A stretch of DNA of 64,000 nt from Leucaena leucocephala (taxonomy: Eukaryota; Streptophyta; Magnoliopsida; Fabales; Fabaceae): the NCBI GenBank assembly GCA_037074615.1, contig CM073527.1:24242848-24306847 (forward strand). The letters are read 5' to 3'. The notes under the pieces were generated by a model. It did no database searches. It had not been told where the DNA came from and saw only the letters and a program-made list of their open reading frames with translations. Of this stretch, positions 47,073-58,607 are shown in pieces (position 1 is the stretch's first letter; each line of letters starts with the position of its first letter). Both the position numbers and the translations under genes were made by a program.

Positions 47073-47192
47073 ATGAACTGTGGAGTCGTGTTGGGTTTCT
47101 ATTGCTGGGGCTGGGAATTCTTAACTGCTCTTCTTCTCTTCTCCCCCTTAGCTATCCTTCTCAATCATCTTCTTCTTCTTTCTCATAGATAG
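47073..47192 (+). CDS. Upstream ORF in the HsfB3-like leader, 39 codons
   Basis: ATG at 47073 to TAG at 47190-47192 encodes a 39-residue peptide, hydrophobic in its C-terminal half (FLTALLLFSPLAILLNHLLLL) and rich in aromatics near its start (FYCWGWEF). It lies between the predicted TATA box and the main ATG and ends 36 nt before it. Leaders of class B heat-shock factors, such as Arabidopsis HsfB1/TBF1, are known to hold translation-controlling uORFs. Whether this peptide is conserved is unknown to me. Confidence 0.45.
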   Translation: MNCGVVLGFYCWGWEFLTALLLFSPLAILLNHLLLLSHR

Positions 47193-47228
47193 AAGCAGGC
47201 GGCATAGAAAGAAATTAAAGGAAAATAT

Positions 47229-48218
47229 ATGATGATGATGGATGGAGTGAAGAATAATAAAGAGTCGTTGGATCAGTCACATGCGAGAAAGTCGAACCCA
47301 CCACCCTTCTTGTTAAAGACATACATGCTGGTGGAGGATCCGGCGACCGACAGCGTCATATCGTGGAACGACGACGGCACGGCGTTTGTGGTGTGGCAGC
47401 CGGCGGAGTTTGCGCGTGACCTTCTTCCTACTCTCTTCAAGCACAGCAACTTCTCCAGCTTTGTTCGCCAGCTGAATACCTATGTACGTACACACCTATA
47501 TATATACTCCGTATGCACAGCATCTTTATTTCTCCCACGTAATTACCCTTTCAATTTTCCTATCGATCGTATAGATTCCACATAAGAAAATTATAACTAG
47601 TTTGAATAGTTGAAAGCGTCCAAATATCTTTGGCTTTTGTATCAAAGGACCACTACAGGTTTTTGACCATTACAAACCTCAGTCTTTAATGTCTTTGATT
47701 GAGTAAATAACTGTAATTATTATCAAAATTGAAGGATTAAAGTTGTTAATTAATGATGGCAGGGGTTTCGTAAAGCGGCAACGAACAGATGGGAATTTTG
47801 CAACAACAAGTTTAGGAAGGGGGAGAAAGAAAAACTGAGTGAGATTAGACGAAGAAAGGCGTGGGCGAACAGGCAGCAGCAGCAACAACAACCAGAAGGA
47901 TCAACACAGGCAAATCATCAGGAATATTCTGAGGAAGAGCAAAGGTCTTCTTCAACCTCTTCGTCTTGTGGATATTCCAGTCTCGTAGATGAAAACAAGA
48001 GACTGAGGAGAGAGAACGGGGCATTGAGCTCTGAGCTGGCGGCCATGAAGAGGAAGTGCAGGGAGCTGCTGGAGCTAGTGGCTAAGCATGCCAAGAAAAA
48101 TGAGGAAGAAGACGAAAGGCCTATGTTATTTGGAGTGAGGCTCGATGTGAACCAAGGACAGAGAGATTTGAAGACCAAGACAAGCCCCAGTATTTTAATG
48201 CCCCAGTCATGCAAATAA
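47229..48218 (+). CDS. HSFB3: Heat stress transcription factor, class B (HsfB3-like)
   Basis: Exons 47229-47483 and 47763-48218 join in phase to 236 residues, short as expected for HsfB3. The DNA-binding domain (about residues 24-117) is split by the intron after RQLNTY, the conserved Hsf intron position in the helix-turn-helix; the second exon resumes GFRKAATNRWEFCNNKF. After a Ser/Gln-rich linker comes a heptad-repeat oligomerisation region (about residues 165-195, LVDENKRLRRENGALSSEL...) without the insertion found in class A factors. A C-terminal LFGVRLD carries the LFGV repressor tetrapeptide of class B factors, so it probably represses heat or stress targets. No class A activation motif is visible. 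The B3 assignment rests on length and general layout. Confidence 0.92.
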
Positions 48219-50167
48219 ATCCGTCATATACTGTATATCATAATATACTAAACGTACAGGGCTACATATATATATTGTCTAAGTTAGGAATAAGTTGAAC
48301 AGTGAAGACAGTTCGATCATATATCTAGTTTTATGCGTTTGTGTTATGCAGACAATAGGACGTTATTATACGGTCTCTCGAAAACTACAAATGTAAGAAA
48401 CTTTGGGAGCAATTTGTGATTTTCTAATTTTACCCCTCACTATAATTAATGACTAGAATAAAATGCTATATTCAATAATTAAAAGCATATCAACAATTTG
48501 TTGCAATTAAGGAGAAGCAAGGTTGGGAAAGGACTTTAACTGCTATACTTTTACTTTAAAGACTGAGTTGCTATTCACCTAGTCTTATTGATTATTTAGA
48601 ATTGTCAATTACTCCCTTAAATCTTAAATATAAGATCAATTTTAATATAAATTACATTGTAAAGGGGATTTTATATTAAGATGAAATGTGGCATATGTTG
48701 AGTGTGTATTTTTTCAGTAAGGCATGACTTAGTTCTCAGATGATTTAGATAATAACATGTCCAACAATATACAAAAAGACTAAATATATAGGTTTATCCA
48801 AAAGAATATTAATTTCAGTTTTTTTCAAGTAAAATATTTCAAAAGCTACAAATAAAACCAAGAGAATTCGCCGCTCATTAACAAACCACTAATACCAACC
48901 AATAAATGGTAAACGTGAGCCTTTCCCCTTTTCTAGTCTTGTTCTAAACATTACTAATAAGTACCAGTAGCAGCAGCCGAGCCTACTCGTCTTCCATCTA
49001 TCTATTCAGCCAACAATCTTGGCTGCATCTGCGTCGAAGAAAGGCTCCTGCTTTTACCAACTATGGTACTTCTTCTTCTTCAGTCTACCATCTTTTCTGC
49101 AAATTAAAGCCGTGTTAGAGTTTGCTTGCCATTTTAGGAGATGGAAGGTATGAGAGGGTTGAAGAGAGAGGCCGAGCTTGAGGGTAGTAGACCAGCGAAG
49201 CTTTTTTATTTTAGTACAAGAGGAGGCTAGAACGCTCAAAGTAAAATCAACTAGTCTGCCAGGGATTATGTCACAAACACTCGTTGACTACAAGTGTCCT
49301 TAAATATTGAGGACAAGCGTATAATACTATTGTATTACCTAAACCAGCGAAGCTGTAGAATATGAAAAGGGTATGCTTCCTTTATTTTGGACTTGTATTT
49401 CACCGGGTCGGGCCGGTTTCTCTTTCGTGCTCTTGCCCCTCACTGCCTCCTAACTTCATTGTAATTCTATTTGATCCTTGTTTCAGTCGTAGGGGTAGGA
49501 GTCCCGTATGTCATGAAGGAAGCAGTTTGGATTGTTTGTTTGCAATGGTTGTATTGATATCTAATGAATGAAGTTTCACAAATAAGCATATCTGTACAAT
49601 TGATTAATTTAAATCTTTTAAAAAATATATAATATGAATTTATTTTTAAAAATTAAATTTATTATAATTAACTAATTTATTTAGTTTATTTAATTTATTA
49701 AAAAGTCAATTAATTTTTATATTAAGTATTGGAGGTGAGTAAGTATTTTCAGTTTCATGTGCCTGGTATTATGTTCTATTATTTCTGAATATTAAACCAA
49801 AACGCAAAATTATATAAGTGAGTCCTTCCCAATATTCAATAAACCCTCGTATTTCCTTTGGAAAAAAGAAGCCATCGTATTTACTCTCTAATAAGCACGG
49901 ATACAAATCAATAATAGCATTCATTTAGAAAATATTATTATATTATCCCTCGTTGTGTACAGGAAATCACTGGCTGCAAAAACTTGACAGAAACATATGG
50001 CAAGAAATGATTTGTTATGTACAGAGCAGTGAGCACAGTGATCTTTGATTGTGTATGACAAGCAGCATGCATAGTTCATCAGACACTTGAATCTCTCATT
50101 CTATATGAAGATCTAAACTCCAATTATGTTATTCTCTCAGTTCTTGAGCAACTTGCTATTCTTCCAA
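48219..50167. other. Convergent intergenic region, no gene seen
   Basis: Lies between the 3' ends of HsfB3 and the AP2 gene. AT-rich, with no recognisable coding potential; ORF 49362-49571 has no domain. A 19-bp string AGCGAAGCTGTAGAATATG at about 49345-49363 recurs at about 54252-54270. Confidence 0.5.
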
Positions 50168-53100
50168 TCACTTCTCCGCCTGAAACACGGCATAAGATGG
50201 ACTGCCCTCAGTCTTGGTAACCTGCAAATGAGTGAGTGACCTTTTAAGTCACCTGGGGATAAATTTGATGAATAAATGCAGGTATATCACCCTTGTTTTC
50301 TGTAACCCATGATATAGATATATCAAACTACAAATAACATCGTACTAGTACTAACAACATAAGAAAATAAATCCTGTAAACATGTAAAGAGATGAGCTTT
50401 AAAACATATATTACCTGAGCATTACGGGAAAGGCCAGCAGGAAGCATAGGAGCAAGAGAAGTCCAGAGAAGAGGATCTACTAAGGGATCCATAGCATTAT
50501 AAGCAGTCAAAAGTGGTGCAGACAGGAATGGAGCCACTGGGTTGTTGTAAACATTCTTTTGAAGAGACAAAGCCCCACTCATCCCCATTACAGATTCAGT
50601 TCTTCCATCGCCGCCACCATGATCCGATGATTTCTCCACCGCCTTGCCACGGTCCAACTTACAGATGCTATTTTTGTTGTCATTTTCATTAGGGTCAGTA
50701 CTGCTATTTTCTTCTCTCTTTGATGCTTTCTCTAGCAAGCTCTTGTAAGCAGTTGATCGAGACAAGATACTTAAGGCAGAAACTGAAGTATTCTTATGTT
50801 TCTTTTCATCATGGGACGTGCCTAACAGTGGCATCTGATATGGTTCAGTAGGCTGTTCTTGCTGTTCCAATGTTCTGAGTTCACTGAAATGATCTCCACC
50901 AAAACTGCGCTTTTTTTCTTCTTCTGATGATTTTATTCCAGCATCAGCTTGGCGACCACTCTTGTTATTAGATCCCCACCACTTGACGTAACTTGTTAAA
51001 TCAATCTTTCTGTCTACACTGAAACTACTTAAATATTCACTTTCTGCAGCTGAATCATCACCTGTACCTTTAACATCATTACAGAGCAATAAGATAGATA
51101 GTAATGATCTAGCAGATAAAATAGGCGAAAATAAGTTGAATTCATGCAGTGCCAAAGAATATGCGGTTTGATTTTACCATAAAAGATGTGGTTTATATAT
51201 AAATAGGTTTGATAGATGATTGCTTGAGCACTAAATATGATTAGAACTTACCATAATGCATGCTATTGAAGTAGTCAGATCCAGACGTGCGACCATACGA
51301 TGGTTCCCATCGACTAATTTTTTTGTACCATCACATGCAATATGAAATGCAGAATTGAAATCAAGAATCAAAACCGTGTCAGGCACCATAAAGGTGCTTA
51401 GTGAAGAGCGTTAAATTTCAAATAACTCATAAACACCAGTGTACAGAGACAAAGGATATGTTTGGGTATCGGGTTTTCATGCATTTGGAATCCTTCAAGA
51501 TGGATCCACACCTGGAAAGTCCACGATATTTTGAGAGTCCTCTTGAAAATCCACTGCTCTTTCTGCAGAAAGCATCACATGTAAGCAGCAGTTGAATTCC
51601 TGATAGAAAATGTTCGGTGACGTGTGCGCGCGCGCGTAAACATACCGTCGTAAAGATGCTAGGTATTCTTCTCTTGAAAAATTCTGCATTTCTTCAAGAT
51701 CTCTTGTATAATCAGACACCTGCAGTACACAGATCAAAGCTTGATGCAGAAATTATTGTATATACCATAAATAGAATATCTTGTCTTCCCTCTTCCTGCT
51801 GAAGGCCACCGGAATTACAGAATGTGATCAATACCTTAGGAAAATTAGACACTGCATATGTTAATAGCAGATATACATTTTTCGTAATAGAAAGCGCTAA
51901 ATTTGTTGGATTCATACCATAAGTTAATTCAAAACAAAATATTGAGTATTGTGCGAGTAATGTCTCAGGGAAAGAATGCATGGTAGATGCTCTTTTTTGT
52001 TTTGGGATAAAGATTGTGGATACTACACTTAATAGTCCCTGAGCAAAGTGGCAGTTTTCAATTTCAAATTCAGGTCATGCAAAGCATTTTTTAATATCAG
52101 AGAATAATGTAAGAAGTGAATAGACACATGACCCTTTTGGCTTAGAAAGAAAAAGAAAAAGAGAACTAGACACAAAAGCAGACACAGAATTTCTCCAAAG
52201 CACTTATCTTACTGGAAAATTAATAGACACAAAAGCAGACACAGAATTTCTCCAAAGCACTTATCTTACTGGAAAATTAATGAGAGTGCCAGGACCCCAA
52301 TATTTTAGAGCCGCAAGGTCATAAGCTCTAGCTGCAGCCTCTTCATCATCATATGCCCCTGCATCATAAACGATCATCATAATGAATGGTGCAATGTAAC
52401 AACTTCAAGAAAGAAAGAATATAAGAGGACGAAGGCAACAAACCCAAGTAAACTGCCATCACCGATGGAATTATATCGTGCAGCATATCCATGCCCAATG
52501 CACAGCAAAATAATAATGAGATTATGTGAGTAATTGTAGGATCATAAGAGCGTGATATTCAAATGTTTTTACCAATAACTTCATAATTAGAAAGAAATGG
52601 AAGTAAGGAAGGCAGAGAAAAGAAAACACCTTGCTTTCCTTTCTTATTCTGATTTTGGTTCCACGTGGTCTTATCCCAAAGATGTGCCTCATAACGACCA
52701 GTCCATCTATGCCTAATAATTCATCAAACATATTTCAGAAAAGCTTCCACATCTCAAAAGCAGAGACGACGATACAAGAGATTCAAAATAGTTAGAAACT
52801 CAATCCCATCTTATGATTCCAGAAAAGGCACCAAAACGGGATAGCAGATGATGAATGACAGACAGACAGCATACTTTGAAAAGGAATTTTTGACGTATTA
52901 CCTTAAGCATTGTGACGTGGCACACATGATGATAGTATTTGTCAGTTACCGTTCTGTTTTATGCTCACTTTCCCATTTAATGAAAGAAATGAAAAGGGAC
53001 AGTAATCTCTGAAGAATTAAACATGACTACAAATCAAGGAAAAAAACAGTGACGCAATTAACCAAGAGAGGATATAGGACCATTCAGAGAAAGCAAAGAA

Positions 53101-53324
53101 CAAACGAACCTGGTGACACCACGATATATTGAGCTGCGTTTACCGGCAGCACAAGGAGGCATTTTGCTGATTCGATCTTTGGCCGTACATCCTCTCTCTT
53201 TCTTCGCCTTCTTGAAATCCCTGTATAAGGACACCTGATCGTGGGTGATGGCTGCTTCCGAAGTCTCTGGCATGGCGGAGCCAAGCTCGGACTTGGCGGG
53301 AGGATCAGAGGAAGAAGAAGCCAT
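50168..53324 (-). CDS. AP2-like transcription factor (At2g41710 type)
   Basis: Nine exons (53110-53324, 52630-52712, 52444-52452, 52270-52358, 51646-51719, 51512-51562, 51252-51313, 50415-51067, 50168-50221) join in phase to 429 residues. The first AP2 DNA-binding domain is complete ([20 protein letters not shown]..., ...[31 protein letters not shown]). Its VYL is encoded by a 9-nt micro-exon, a hallmark of the AP2/WRI1 group. The second repeat is cut short: SRGLSKYRGLSSRWEPSYGR is followed by an acidic/Ser-rich region (DLTSYVKWWG), not a full AP2 fold. That layout matches At2g41710 rather than WRI1 with two full domains. The C-terminal 220 residues are Ser/Lys/Glu-rich and probably regulatory. 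A 57-bp tandem duplication covers the donor of exon 4. Confidence 0.9.
52168..52281. repeat. 57-bp tandem duplication spanning a splice donor
   Basis: Two apparently identical head-to-tail copies (52168-52224, 52225-52281) start AGACACAAAAGC and end GGAAAATTAAT. On the gene strand each copy contains the last 12 nt of exon 4 (ATTAATTTTCCA) plus the donor GTAAGA and the following intron. Confidence 0.95.
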
Positions 53325-55449
53325 GGATGGAGTTCAAGCTTGGTCCAAGAACAGAGTGATCGAATTGGGTTAGAGCAGTGACGGTGGAGGAGATAACTGC
53401 AACGACAGGGCTGAGTCAGGGGATGGTAATTACGGAAGTGGTCGTTTGTGGGGTTTCATGTGGCATTTGGGGAGATACGATGTAACGGCTAGGATGGGAG
53501 GAGGGGCAATTCTGTCATTTGGGGGGGTTTGGAAAGTAGTCAAAGTAAGGTGCATGTTGGGTGCCACTTGTGCCGGGGTGAAGAAGCCAGGGTGCAGCTG
53601 ACTCTCATGACGACATCAAATCTAAAAGGCATCCGAGAATGATGTTGAGATAATTTTGATATTTACGTGCAGTGTTAGTGACGATGGGAGTTTTACTATT
53701 GATAGGTATAGTAATAAGCAAAGGTTGGTGGCAGAGTTGGGAAAGCAGGTAAGAACAAAAGGTATGAATGAGCATGTTAGCGCCACTCACACCAGAGTAC
53801 AACTCTGTCATTTCCCTTCAAAGTTAACGCCCGTGATTTCCCCCTCAGTAACACTACACTTTTTCACGTATTTAATATTAATATCTTCTATTTTCTATTC
53901 CACGTGTACCAAATGTATGTATGAAAGAAAAATAATTAATGCTCTGAAAATATGTGAAATGACTTGTAAAGACAAAAACAAGGCTTAATTTGGGCCTATC
54001 TACAGGGCCCATGAGTCAATAGCCCACATTATGGCCCACAAAAATCCACCAATCGCGGTTTCCATTCCATGATATGCGCTTCTTTATTGGATGCAGACGC
54101 CAGAAATTGCAGACTAACTAATTAATTTACACGTGCTCAATAATTCACCGCCATTGGTGCGAGATGAATAACTCCTCAAATATATTTTCATAAAATGAAG
54201 AAGGACTTGGCGAATTTTCCATGATGATAGTATATTTTGAAAACTTCCCTAGCGAAGCTGTAGAATATGGCAAGTGACTTCGCTTCTTGGACTTTGAATT
54301 GTGTTAAAAAGCGGAAACTTTGTTTGGCAACGTTGTGATAGCGTGGCAACAGGTAAGTAAAGAGGTAGGAAGCTTCGGCGTCCAACAGTACAAACAGAGG
54401 ACGCAGACATATAATAAAGAGCGGGGAGAGAGAGAGAGAGAGAGGCAATGATGAGTTGTCACACTCCTCCTCTGTCTATTGGAAGCTTCCACTACACGGC
54501 AATCTCCTTCCCCCTCTCAAAGTTTCATTGTCTCTGAACAATAAAATTCAATATATGTGTAAGTGGGTGTGTGAAATTTTGGGGGGAAAAAAGAAGAAAG
54601 GTGTAGAATTTATTATCTGTTAAAGCTACTCTTAATTTGAATAAACAACAGCAAAATGGAATTAAACTCGTGCATTCGTAAAAAAAGCTGGAGAAATTCA
54701 TTAACTCGTGAAAAATGTGTTCTTTGATACCTTTTATATTTTAGCATATTGATGAAGATTATAAAATGAATCCCGCGGGCTAGGGGAGAGAGAGAATCCC
54801 ATAATCTCTCGTCCACTTGCATTTTTCACCACCTTCCGCTATTTTCCTGTAATGATTAACAAACCAAACAAACAAGGTAAATTTTATTTTATGCATCATT
54901 TTTTTACACTCAATACTCATTGCCATGCTCTGTGTTTTGTAATTTACTACTTTCACTCTCATGTCTCAGATTTCTTCGTTGGAAACGTAAGAGTATATAT
55001 GGGGAATGCATGGCGTGCATCAAATCAAATAATTCTATATTCAGAATTGGGATCTCCACGTTCGTCGCTTACTATTTTTGTTGGTTCGGTCACATTGACC
55101 TTTCCCCTCCCAAATCCTCTTGCCTAATTTCACTCTCACTTTGTTCTATTACTCATTCCTCCATTATTCCCCCATCAAATCAGGTCCCCTTCTCTCCTCC
55201 CCGCTTGGTTAAACACCGAGATCCATTCCTTCTCTGCAATTAACAAATCTGTTGCAGTTTTCATTTTCCTCTTCTCGTGAAGTTGCATTATATACGTCCT
55301 GCACAATGCGGTAATAACACATGCTTCTCCTCCATTTACAGTACTGCTCTCTCTAATTGATGGTCAAGGTCGTGGTCGTCCTGAAACGCACCACCTAAAG
55401 AAGAATAAGCCGCATGGGGTCAAATTAATGAGCGAGTAGAAAGAGCCTC
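53325..55449. other. Divergent intergenic region
   Basis: Upstream regions of the AP2 gene and the membrane-protein gene. Includes a (GA)n run at about 54426-54444 and AT-rich sequence. ORFs such as 53656-53988 and 54188-54448 show no recognisable domain. Confidence 0.5.
54426..54444. repeat. (GA)n microsatellite
   Basis: A perfect GA run of about 19 bp in the spacer between the AP2 gene and the membrane-protein gene. Confidence 0.9.
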
Positions 55450-57027
55450 ATGAATCTTCCCTTCCCCAAGCATGAATACAAGACACTGGAAACACATATC
55501 TTCACAGAATCATCTTCCGCCACACAACCAAAGAGAGATTCGGGCTTCTGGGCAAACGCTATGGCTAAGGGCATGGGTCTCTTCTTAGTATTCTTCCCTG
55601 AAGAAACCTCCCCCATTGCCGACAAACCTAAGTTCTTTTCTTCCCCTCCTCCTCCACCCCCTCCTCCCTCTGTCAAGAGACCCAATCCCATTCGCATTTT
55701 CTCCACAGCTCAATGCATCATTTCCCTCTGCGCTCTCCTCCTCTTCACCACTCTCGTCCTCTTCTTCACTCTATCTACCATCGAATCTAACGCCCATCGT
55801 CGATTTTTGTCGCAGAAATCTCCCCCTATTCACAATCCCACTACAGAACCCAAAGCTAGCTACTGGTTTCCCAAATTGGGAAAATGTGCCTCCAACTGCG
55901 AGCACTTTCCATCGCCCGCTCTGCAACGGATGGGTACTCTGTACAGGAGAGGAACCAGAGCCATGAAAGATCTCGTTGTGGGTCACGTGGTTGCCGACAC
56001 CACCGACGAGGAGTTTCGATTGTTTCTCAGAGTTCTGCACAGGTCGGGCCTCACTGCCAGCGCCGACGTCGTTTTCATGTTCGATTCTGCTTCCTTGTCA
56101 TCGAGATTCACCCCCATTATTCAGGAAGAGAACGACTCGTTCCTTTCACTTATCCAACACTACACCCAAACGAATGTGACCCATCATCCCAAGATCCGGA
56201 AGCATTCTCCCAAATTCGACGTGACGAAGTTTTTCAAGATGGTCAAGAAGGGGGCGGTAATCGAGGAGCCATTGTGGGGCACGAGAACTAAAAGCAATCT
56301 CACAAACCCAGAAACAGGGAATGGCGGATCAGATTCAGAAGAGCGCGTCCCTCTGTTGAGTTACGGGTCGGTTCTGAGATTTGACCCGGAAGAACTCGAT
56401 CCGGAGAACTCGCTGGCCGGGTTCCTAGGCCCCGTCCCTCTGAGTTTGAGAAGATGGGCATGTTACCCGATGTTGCTCGGTCGGGTCAAGCGGAGTTTCA
56501 AGCATATAATGCTGGTAGACGTGAAGAATACGGTAGTAGTGAAGGACCCGTTGGTAAGAGTCAGGAACCGGAGCCCCGAGTCCATTTTGTTGCATAGGGA
56601 TCCAGAGAGTCGTAGCTTGAGGATGACGCGGAGTAGGAACAACTCGGAGAAAAGTCAAGGAGGCGGACGCGTGAACTCGGCGATCATAATGGGCGGAGGG
56701 AAAGGCATCCGGCGATTATCGAAAACGATGCTGACGGAGATTGTTCGGTGGGCGATGAAAAAACGCGCGAAGAACTCCGTGTCCGAGTCGGTGGTACTGA
56801 GTCATCTGGTGGGGAGCAGGTTCACGTTGAAGGACGTGAATTTGATAACGACCAACGAGTCAATATCGGATACGAGATCAGTGGCTGATCCTAGCGCAGC
56901 TTCTTCCACGTCATTGTGGGATTACGTAATAATTCAACGCGGCACGGAGGATGGCGGCCTTAATTCTTTTATTAGGAAGAACATATGCTCATCTGAAGTA
57001 GATTCTTCCCTATATAGAAATTGTTAG
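55450..57027 (+). CDS. Plant-specific single-pass membrane protein of unknown function
   Basis: Intronless frame of 525 codons. A second ATG at 55561 (MAKGMGLFLVFFPEE) may be the real start, giving 488 residues, because that beginning looks like a family N-terminus; the longer form cannot be excluded. Next come a run of eight prolines, a basic stretch and one strong hydrophobic helix (TAQCIISLCALLLFTTLVLFF), then a large C-terminal region, as in Golgi type II enzymes. The C-terminal part has short motifs reminiscent of nucleotide-sugar transferases (SADVVFMFDSAS, RRWACYPMLLGRV, HIMLVDVKNTVVVKDPL, NSAIIMGGGKGIRRLS), but no catalytic signature I can name. I believe it belongs to an uncharacterised plant DUF family with a possible glycosyltransferase-like fold. 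The function is an inference. Confidence 0.8.
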   Translation: MNLPFPKHEYKTLETHIFTESSSATQPKRDSGFWANAMAKGMGLFLVFFPEETSPIADKPKFFSSPPPPPPPPSVKRPNPIRIFSTAQCIISLCALLLFTTLVLFFTLSTIESNAHRRFLSQKSPPIHNPTTEPKASYWFPKLGKCASNCEHFPSPALQRMGTLYRRGTRAMKDLVVGHVVADTTDEEFRLFLRVLHRSGLTASADVVFMFDSASLSSRFTPIIQEENDSFLSLIQHYTQTNVTHHPKIRKHSPKFDVTKFFKMVKKGAVIEEPLWGTRTKSNLTNPETGNGGSDSEERVPLLSYGSVLRFDPEELDPENSLAGFLGPVPLSLRRWACYPMLLGRVKRSFKHIMLVDVKNTVVVKDPLVRVRNRSPESILLHRDPESRSLRMTRSRNNSEKSQGGGRVNSAIIMGGGKGIRRLSKTMLTEIVRWAMKKRAKNSVSESVVLSHLVGSRFTLKDVNLITTNESISDTRSVADPSAASSTSLWDYVIIQRGTEDGGLNSFIRKNICSSEVDSSLYRNC

Positions 57028-58607
57028 CACTTGCCATGTAGAAACAAAAATAACGATTCTTTTTAAGATAATCTTCTAAGTTGAGATTTGTATTATGTGA
57101 TATAGATCTGGTAGACTGGTACACATGTGTTGTGTTTGTGATAGCCACAGAAAGGCTCGTGAAAAACAAAATTCAGACAATTTTTTACTGGCTAGAGACA
57201 AAATTTAGACAAACGTTTTTAAAACTATTTTTTTTTGCAGGCGCCTTTTTTTCCTATAATTTAAATTATTACCAAATTTTTGTAATATGTTAACCTGTAA
57301 AACCCTTTTATTAAAAGCAATAATATAAACATTTTTGAGGCCGTGGGAAGCAGGAATTCTAGTAAGAAAATTCTTCCGTTCAGCCATTCCGAGATTTAAT
57401 TGCCACACCGGGAAACTTGTCAAAAACTGATTTTAAAAGTTCTCACGTACTGTGAATTTGTGAAGTTGTGAAGAATAATGACAGACGGATAGTTGAAAGA
57501 CAATTTTCTAGTTGAACACAATGATGGGAAGGACGTGATCGTGTACAGTTGGACTTCGCGATGCTTAGCACGTAATTCAAGCACAGAAAAATAATTCAAT
57601 GGTAATCCTTCAACACCCCTATATCGGTAATCAATACATCCTCAGATTAATATATATTTATTATAACTTACACCGTCCCTAAATCATTCTATCAATGTCC
57701 ATATAAAAGCATAGCAAGTAAATCTAATGATATATTAGATCGCGAGAAAAAAATCACATCTTACATACATGGTCAAAATCTAATTTTTTATACTATATAC
57801 TTACAAATTATGTATTCTAACGCTTGCAGAAACGAAATATATCTTTGACAAAATTATCGCGCAACTTCAGGGCAATAAAACAACGTAATTAACTCATAAC
57901 TCACGAAATTTCGAGCTTTTTTTTTTCACTTCATAAACTCTACTTTCCTATATTGTCCAAAAGAAAAAAAACTCTACTTTCCTAGCCAAGCACAATCGCA
58001 AAACCCCGGCAGTGTTAAATTGGTTATTGAGTTAATTAAGCATTTAATAAGTGAATGCTATAAATGCATTATCTTATGCCTAACGAGGGCCAGCTCATAA
58101 ACCGAGGAAGGATACCTAGAACCAGAAATGAATAATTCATGTACCGAAAAAGGACAAAAAAATGGGGAATAAATAAATAATTCAAAATCATAAATAACAA
58201 ACAAACAAATTTTCATACTTTATATTAAAAAGCAGTACATATACACCCGCCCCCCGGACCAAAAACAACATGAATAAATCCATGTATTAAAATTACAAAC
58301 CTGATCAAATGAAAGAATGAACCTGACCACCGTCTTCATAGCTACAATATGTGATCATCATTATACGAGGCAAAACCAATTTCAAAGGATAAACTAAAAC
58401 TCACTCTCCATGCAGTATCACAATCAATTCCGACACTAACCACAGGTTTACATCCATCAAAGGCCAAACAGCAAATTGCCACGCACCGGAATCCAACTTG
58501 GACTTTCAATAATACCACAACCATTCCACAGATAAAAAGTGGATTCCAAGAAAAGTATGTTAGGGTGCAAAACAGCAGATATATATCACTCATTGTAATA
58601 ATTAACT
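57028..58607. other. Convergent intergenic region, no gene seen
   Basis: Lies between the 3' ends of the membrane-protein gene and the villin gene. AT-rich; the right part (about 58230-58607) is probably villin 3' UTR. Confidence 0.5.

Noticed and set aside
46996..47075. Second uORF starting at 46996 before HsfB3
   Set aside because: It lies within a few bases of the TATA box, so it is probably not in the mRNA.
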